A stretch of 55,247 nucleotides of DNA from Deltaproteobacteria bacterium (lineage in GTDB: Bacteria > Myxococcota_A > Polyangia > Polyangiales > Ga0077539). Every line of letters starts with the position of its first letter. The first letter of the stretch is position 1. The notes beneath the pieces were generated by a model. It did not search any database and had not been told where the DNA came from. It saw only the letters and a list, made by a program, of their open reading frames with translations. Position numbers and translations under genes: made by a program. Below, piece after piece: positions 54,917 to 55,247 of the stretch. The stretch lies in contig CANJUR010000027.1 of the NCBI GenBank assembly GCA_947477565.1, positions 1-55,247 on the forward strand, given 5' to 3'.

Positions 54917-55247
54917 ATGACGTCGAGCGCGCGACGGGTTCACTCGGTGTGCTACCCGGAGACCGATCACATGGGAGGGGATTTCCTGCCGCGAGCGATC
55001 GCGGAGGCGCTGCGACCGCTGATCGCACGGTGGTTCAAGACGCAGAAAGTGAAGGCGTTTACCGGGGCAGATCAGTTTCTTTATTGGGTCGAAGGCGATC
55101 CGACACGGCGCGTGGCGCCGGATGTTTATGTGCTGCCGAAAGTGGATCCGGAGTCGGTTCCGACGTCGTGGCAATTGTGGGAGGTGGGGCCGCCGTCGTT
55201 TGCGCTCGAGATCGTCTCGCGGGATGTCGGAAAAGATTACGAAGACG
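54917..55247 (+). CDS. Uma2-family (DUF820) protein, 3' end cut by window
   Basis: The visible 110 codons start MTSSARRVHSVCYPETDHMG and contain FLYWVEGDPTRRVAPDVYVL and SFALEIVSRDVGKDYED. The pattern PDxxV plus an EIVS-xxxxxxK region is the PD-(D/E)xK-like core of the Uma2 (DUF820) family, common in mobile and cyanobacterial/myxobacterial genomes. Nuclease activity is suggested by fold but unproven. No clear ribosome binding site is visible before the ATG at 54917. Confidence 0.8.
   Translation, partial: MTSSARRVHSVCYPETDHMGGDFLPRAIAEALRPLIARWFKTQKVKAFTGADQFLYWVEGDPTRRVAPDVYVLPKVDPESVPTSWQLWEVGPPSFALEIVSRDVGKDYED

Overview
The window is high-GC DNA (by eye about two thirds G+C) from a myxobacterium-like member of the Myxococcota. 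The main evidence is three proteins with a MYXO-CTERM-type tail (Cys pair, hydrophobic helix, Arg cluster), several lipoproteins with Asp-rich stalks and long Cys-rich repeat regions, TSP3/OmpA and FG-GAP proteins, and a mevalonate-type HMG-CoA reductase beside menaquinone genes. I see no rRNA, tRNA, CRISPR array or replication origin. The right-hand end cuts a Uma2-type gene.

Layout. 1-3200 is accessory DNA: a small Cys/His protein, about 1 kb of gene-poor DNA with a REP-like palindromic doublet, a HigB/HigA-type toxin-antitoxin pair with a promoter/operator that suggests a leaderless message, and a decayed IS91-family transposase fragment. 3211-5780 holds a divergent pair: a biotin carboxylase subunit and a GT4 glycosyltransferase. 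5865-22792 is a long run of minus-strand envelope genes. Two large paralogous subtilase/FG-GAP proteins flank two paralogous Cys-rich lipoproteins, followed by a lipid kinase, a TSP3-OmpA protein, a PPC-domain Cys-rich lipoprotein and a DUF362 protein. 22902-25205 encodes a YfhO-like membrane protein.

25265-30699 is a tight operon: a GbsR/MarR regulator, polyprenyl diphosphate synthase, DAHP synthase, HMG-CoA reductase, MenG/UbiE and MenA. It joins the entry steps for both halves of menaquinone (ring from the shikimate pathway, tail from mevalonate) to the two joining and finishing steps. 30881-36212 holds small unknowns, a natural His-tailed membrane protein, a DUF4114/MopE-like MYXO-CTERM protein and an M14 carboxypeptidase. 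36306-43022 is housekeeping: glpK, a UPF0158 protein, a SurA-N-like protein, rimI, a DUF1704 (MATCAP-like) metallopeptidase and icd.

43209-51235 looks like a type VI secretion or related contractile-injection cargo module without its own spike: a LysM/peptidoglycan-binding protein, a 1470-residue protein with an HExxHxxAxxD zinc-protease motif, a beta-propeller protein, a DUF4123 effector chaperone, and a protein with two copies of an Ig-like repeat common in VgrG tails. 51555-54113 is purB-purC-purS, with a lipoprotein translationally coupled to purS where purQ is often found.
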